Part shown: piece by piece, positions 63,001-64,000 of the stretch
How the letters are laid out: every line of letters begins with the position of its first letter
How positions within the stretch are numbered: the first letter of the stretch is position 1
NCBI RefSeq assembly: GCF_002860355.1
Contig: NZ_NMWU01000002.1
Span: forward strand, 124,001-188,000
DNA from: Bifidobacterium margollesii
Lineage (GTDB): Bacteria; Actinomycetota; Actinomycetes; Actinomycetales; Bifidobacteriaceae
Direction: 5' to 3'
DNA length: 64,000 bases
Program-made: the position numbers and the translations under genes
The notes under the pieces: model-generated
The model's input: only the letters and a program-made list of their open reading frames with translations
Database searches by the model: none
Told to the model about the DNA's origin: nothing

Positions 63001-64000
63001 GCGACAACGCGGAAGAGTACGAAAACGCCATAGTGGGCGGATGTCTTGCGGAACCTCGTTCCGCCGACGGTTCGCGTGGCGACGAACTATCGTGGCCGGC
63101 GCCGCTGGACGATAGGGCGGCTCAGGCGCTGAACGCCAGTGCCGAGGCGGTGCGCAATGCCATGAAGGCGCTGCAGAGCGCCGGTTCCGAAAAGGATTCG
63201 GCGGAGGGCGGAGTCGTGCCCGACCCCGATGGTCTATTGAGCTACGCCCGACAGATCACGGTGATGAACCGGGAAACCCAAGCGGTTCCGAAAACCGGAG
63301 AAGGCCGTCTCGCGGCGCTCAAGGCCAAAGGCGAGCGCATCCTCGCCGGAGGGCGGCAGAACGTCACCTCCATTCAGGCCAGAGCCGGTCTCATGGATGA
63401 GCGCGAAGCACTGTCGTACTGGAGCGGCATCGTCAGGCCGGTGCCCAGGGTCGTTTCACCGAATGCGCAGGCCGGTACCATCTTCCATGACTGGGCTGCA
63501 CGATTCATCTGCCCGCAGTCCGACGCAGGGGAGCGCCTATCGCCCGAGGAGATCCGCGCGTCGATGCTGGAGGAGCTGAGTCGGGAGGAACAGGCGCTAC
63601 CGTCATCCTCATCCGATCGGTCCGAATCGTCGCGCGCGTCGTGGCGGATGCTGCAATGGCGTCGAAGACTCGCCGAATCGGTCTGGGCCGGACGTCGCGC
63701 CGTGTCCGCCGAACGTTCCATCGTCGTCGACATCGACGGTCTGATCGTCAACGGCAAACTCGACGCGGTGTTCCGTGGAGGTCTTGATCCCCATGACGGC
63801 ACCAAGCTGCTGACGGTGATCGACTGGAAGACCGGTGCGAAACCCCGCGACACGCAGGATATCCGACGAAAACTCGCGCAGCTCGATATGTATCGGCTAT
63901 TGTTGTCTCGGCTTGAGGGCATCCCTCTGGAAAGCATCGATGCGGCTTTGTACTACGTTTCCGTCGCCGACGAGCGGCAGCGCCAGTTATGCGCCGAGGC
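60009..64000 (+). CDS. AdnB-type helicase-nuclease subunit, 3' truncated by window end
   Basis: The visible part has about 1330 codons, and no stop occurs before the window end. It starts FTPTAEQASVIDAPADDDVLVVAGAGSGKTFTM (Walker A), then ILGLTFTRKAASELL. Later motifs are SHVFLDEYQDTS (motif II, near 328), VGDPFQSIYAWRGAS (motif III), TLTRRNSR (motif IV), MSIHQAKGLEWDAVAVVGM (motif V) and LAYVALTRARKAVLLTFS (motif VI). Near the end, VNGKLDAVF and VIDWKTG form the RecB-type nuclease core. All motor motifs look intact, as expected for the lead motor AdnB. The ATG overlaps the adnA stop (ATGA), so the subunits are co-translated. Confidence 0.88.
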   Translation, partial: MTKAFTPTAEQASVIDAPADDDVLVVAGAGSGKTFTMTRRIISLIDRGVPAERILGLTFTRKAASELLSRVSAAVTATASQEPGASGAFLKPEIFTYDAFFQSIVRQYGLLVGMDRSTQPLSEAGAYQLASDVIGRHMDLLFGRNPSSDNNSTDGTASDGTATGGGDADDMGAFGTVVTRMLALCSDISSSMIGGDCMSFHDAVERIRHWDDAFEHRLAELIGDREIPEKAPNVKYPTRRKKDDDESWAAKLAEYDRARQGLMLFNANALRSVVRRREILLTLAEEFQKAKHEQNMAQFSDFTIAAYQLVRRFPSIGEEYRRRYSHVFLDEYQDTSTTQSALLAALFHPERPDSEDLGSGHDSTARLAQRHSTGSRRSAVNAVGDPFQSIYAWRGASPGAFRMFQQDFSLDDSSKPRPLTLTRRNSRLVLEAANDLTIALRQAPARRGSSLMREVDVPALTCLPDADLGTLGVLGFTTLGQEIDAVVRFAHQTVERYRVEDANGERKAGPHVAVLFRSKTAMPQYRAALEASGLTCEVVGYSALLEQPPVKDLLAVLHAVSDHTDSASLMQLLATKRFGLGPDDLAALAGLAERANIEYQYRALAESGVVPSDAPRKQWARLVADHRDRISNGVFLIDVLLRDDLSSLLGSTVSPRGGILILKAAQVLRTVERSMHRALPDIIRCAVESLGLDIDTVVARSIAYGNEAGTPTSAREPLQSIIDLTAAYMQEIPERSTPSLRGFMAWVDALGTVPESAAAHIDKHVDVTLMSIHQAKGLEWDAVAVVGMKRHAFPSNQGDHLSIKADPDHLGGVHDGIWSPPQYRESARVWLENPTAVPVPVRADAGILPRFPHDADVEHPSSDYDLHGIDSLYRLQCEVYGDESARESGDDDGTAPSYLSQREEYGRRLHDDERRLAYVALTRARKAVLLTFSATGDLASVPAADCKPLDVETKASNFWMEMHEAFVGRPEAVREPSSVDPNTADAGRRDSVVGFFIGDNAEEYENAIVGGCLAEPRSADGSRGDELSWPAPLDDRAAQALNASAEAVRNAMKALQSAGSEKDSAEGGVVPDPDGLLSYARQITVMNRETQAVPKTGEGRLAALKAKGERILAGGRQNVTSIQARAGLMDEREALSYWSGIVRPVPRVVSPNAQAGTIFHDWAARFICPQSDAGERLSPEEIRASMLEELSREEQALPSSSSDRSESSRASWRMLQWRRRLAESVWAGRRAVSAERSIVVDIDGLIVNGKLDAVFRGGLDPHDGTKLLTVIDWKTGAKPRDTQDIRRKLAQLDMYRLLLSRLEGIPLESIDAALYYVSVADERQRQLCAE

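Overview
The window looks like a chromosomal segment from a Bifidobacterium (high-GC Actinomycetota). The evidence is actinobacterial synteny (5-FTHF cyclo-ligase, FmdB, SAF, RimJ-type GNAT and a SepX/GlpR-like protein; fdxA-dapC; adnAB), a class Ib ribonucleotide reductase, groES without groEL behind a CIRCE operator, GTG/TTG starts, and dispersed LPPPGEAG-type palindromic repeats typical of bifidobacterial intergenic DNA. The genus call is an inference from gene content; no rRNA is present to confirm it.

Layout. 1-1.16 kb: a composite repeat element with two 283-bp direct repeats around a DUF559 nuclease-fold gene. 1.17-5.2 kb: SAF protein, FmdB, 5-FTHF cyclo-ligase (minus strand), then divergent GNAT and a SepX/GlpR-like membrane protein. 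5.2-5.7 kb: CIRCE-groES. 5.8-14.2 kb: an envelope operon of MoxR ATPase, a DUF58-transglutaminase fusion, LemA and DUF2207. 14.3-16.2 kb: a small membrane protein and a PLP-dependent sulfhydrylase. 16.3-20.7 kb: NrdR boxes and nrdI-nrdE-(palindromes, 32-aa ORF)-nrdF. 20.8-21.3 kb: tRNA-Tyr, -Thr, -Met and rpmG. 21.4-26.2 kb: a structured leader with murB, an amino acid permease, fdxA and dapC. 26.3-30.2 kb: HIT protein, then uxaC and a GPH symporter for hexuronate use. 30.3-36.1 kb: dinB, tRNA-Ser, azlCD, and a minus-strand ECF transporter (S, T, fused double A). 36.4-37.4 kb: a glycine-rich beta-helix-like protein. 37.4-37.8 kb: a second repeat cluster. 37.9-45.9 kb: rpoB-rpoC. 46.1-51.5 kb: a five-gene dipeptide/oligopeptide ABC transporter. 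51.6-55.3 kb: a minus-strand module of Ser/Thr kinase, PP2C phosphatase and CmpB-type membrane protein. 55.5-64 kb: the AdnAB-type helicase-nuclease, whose second subunit runs off the window.

Most genes are housekeeping or transport functions in compact operons with 4-8 bp overlaps. The less ordinary material is the repeat/DUF559 element and its gene-less relative before rpoB, the DUF58-TgpA fusion, the SepX/GlpR homologue without a Glp partner in this neighbourhood, structured leaders (SAF start hairpin, murB leader, GPH leader), palindromes inserted between nrdE and nrdF, and large perfect palindromes at two promoter regions. Functions are assigned by reading motifs and recalling families; no database search was run.
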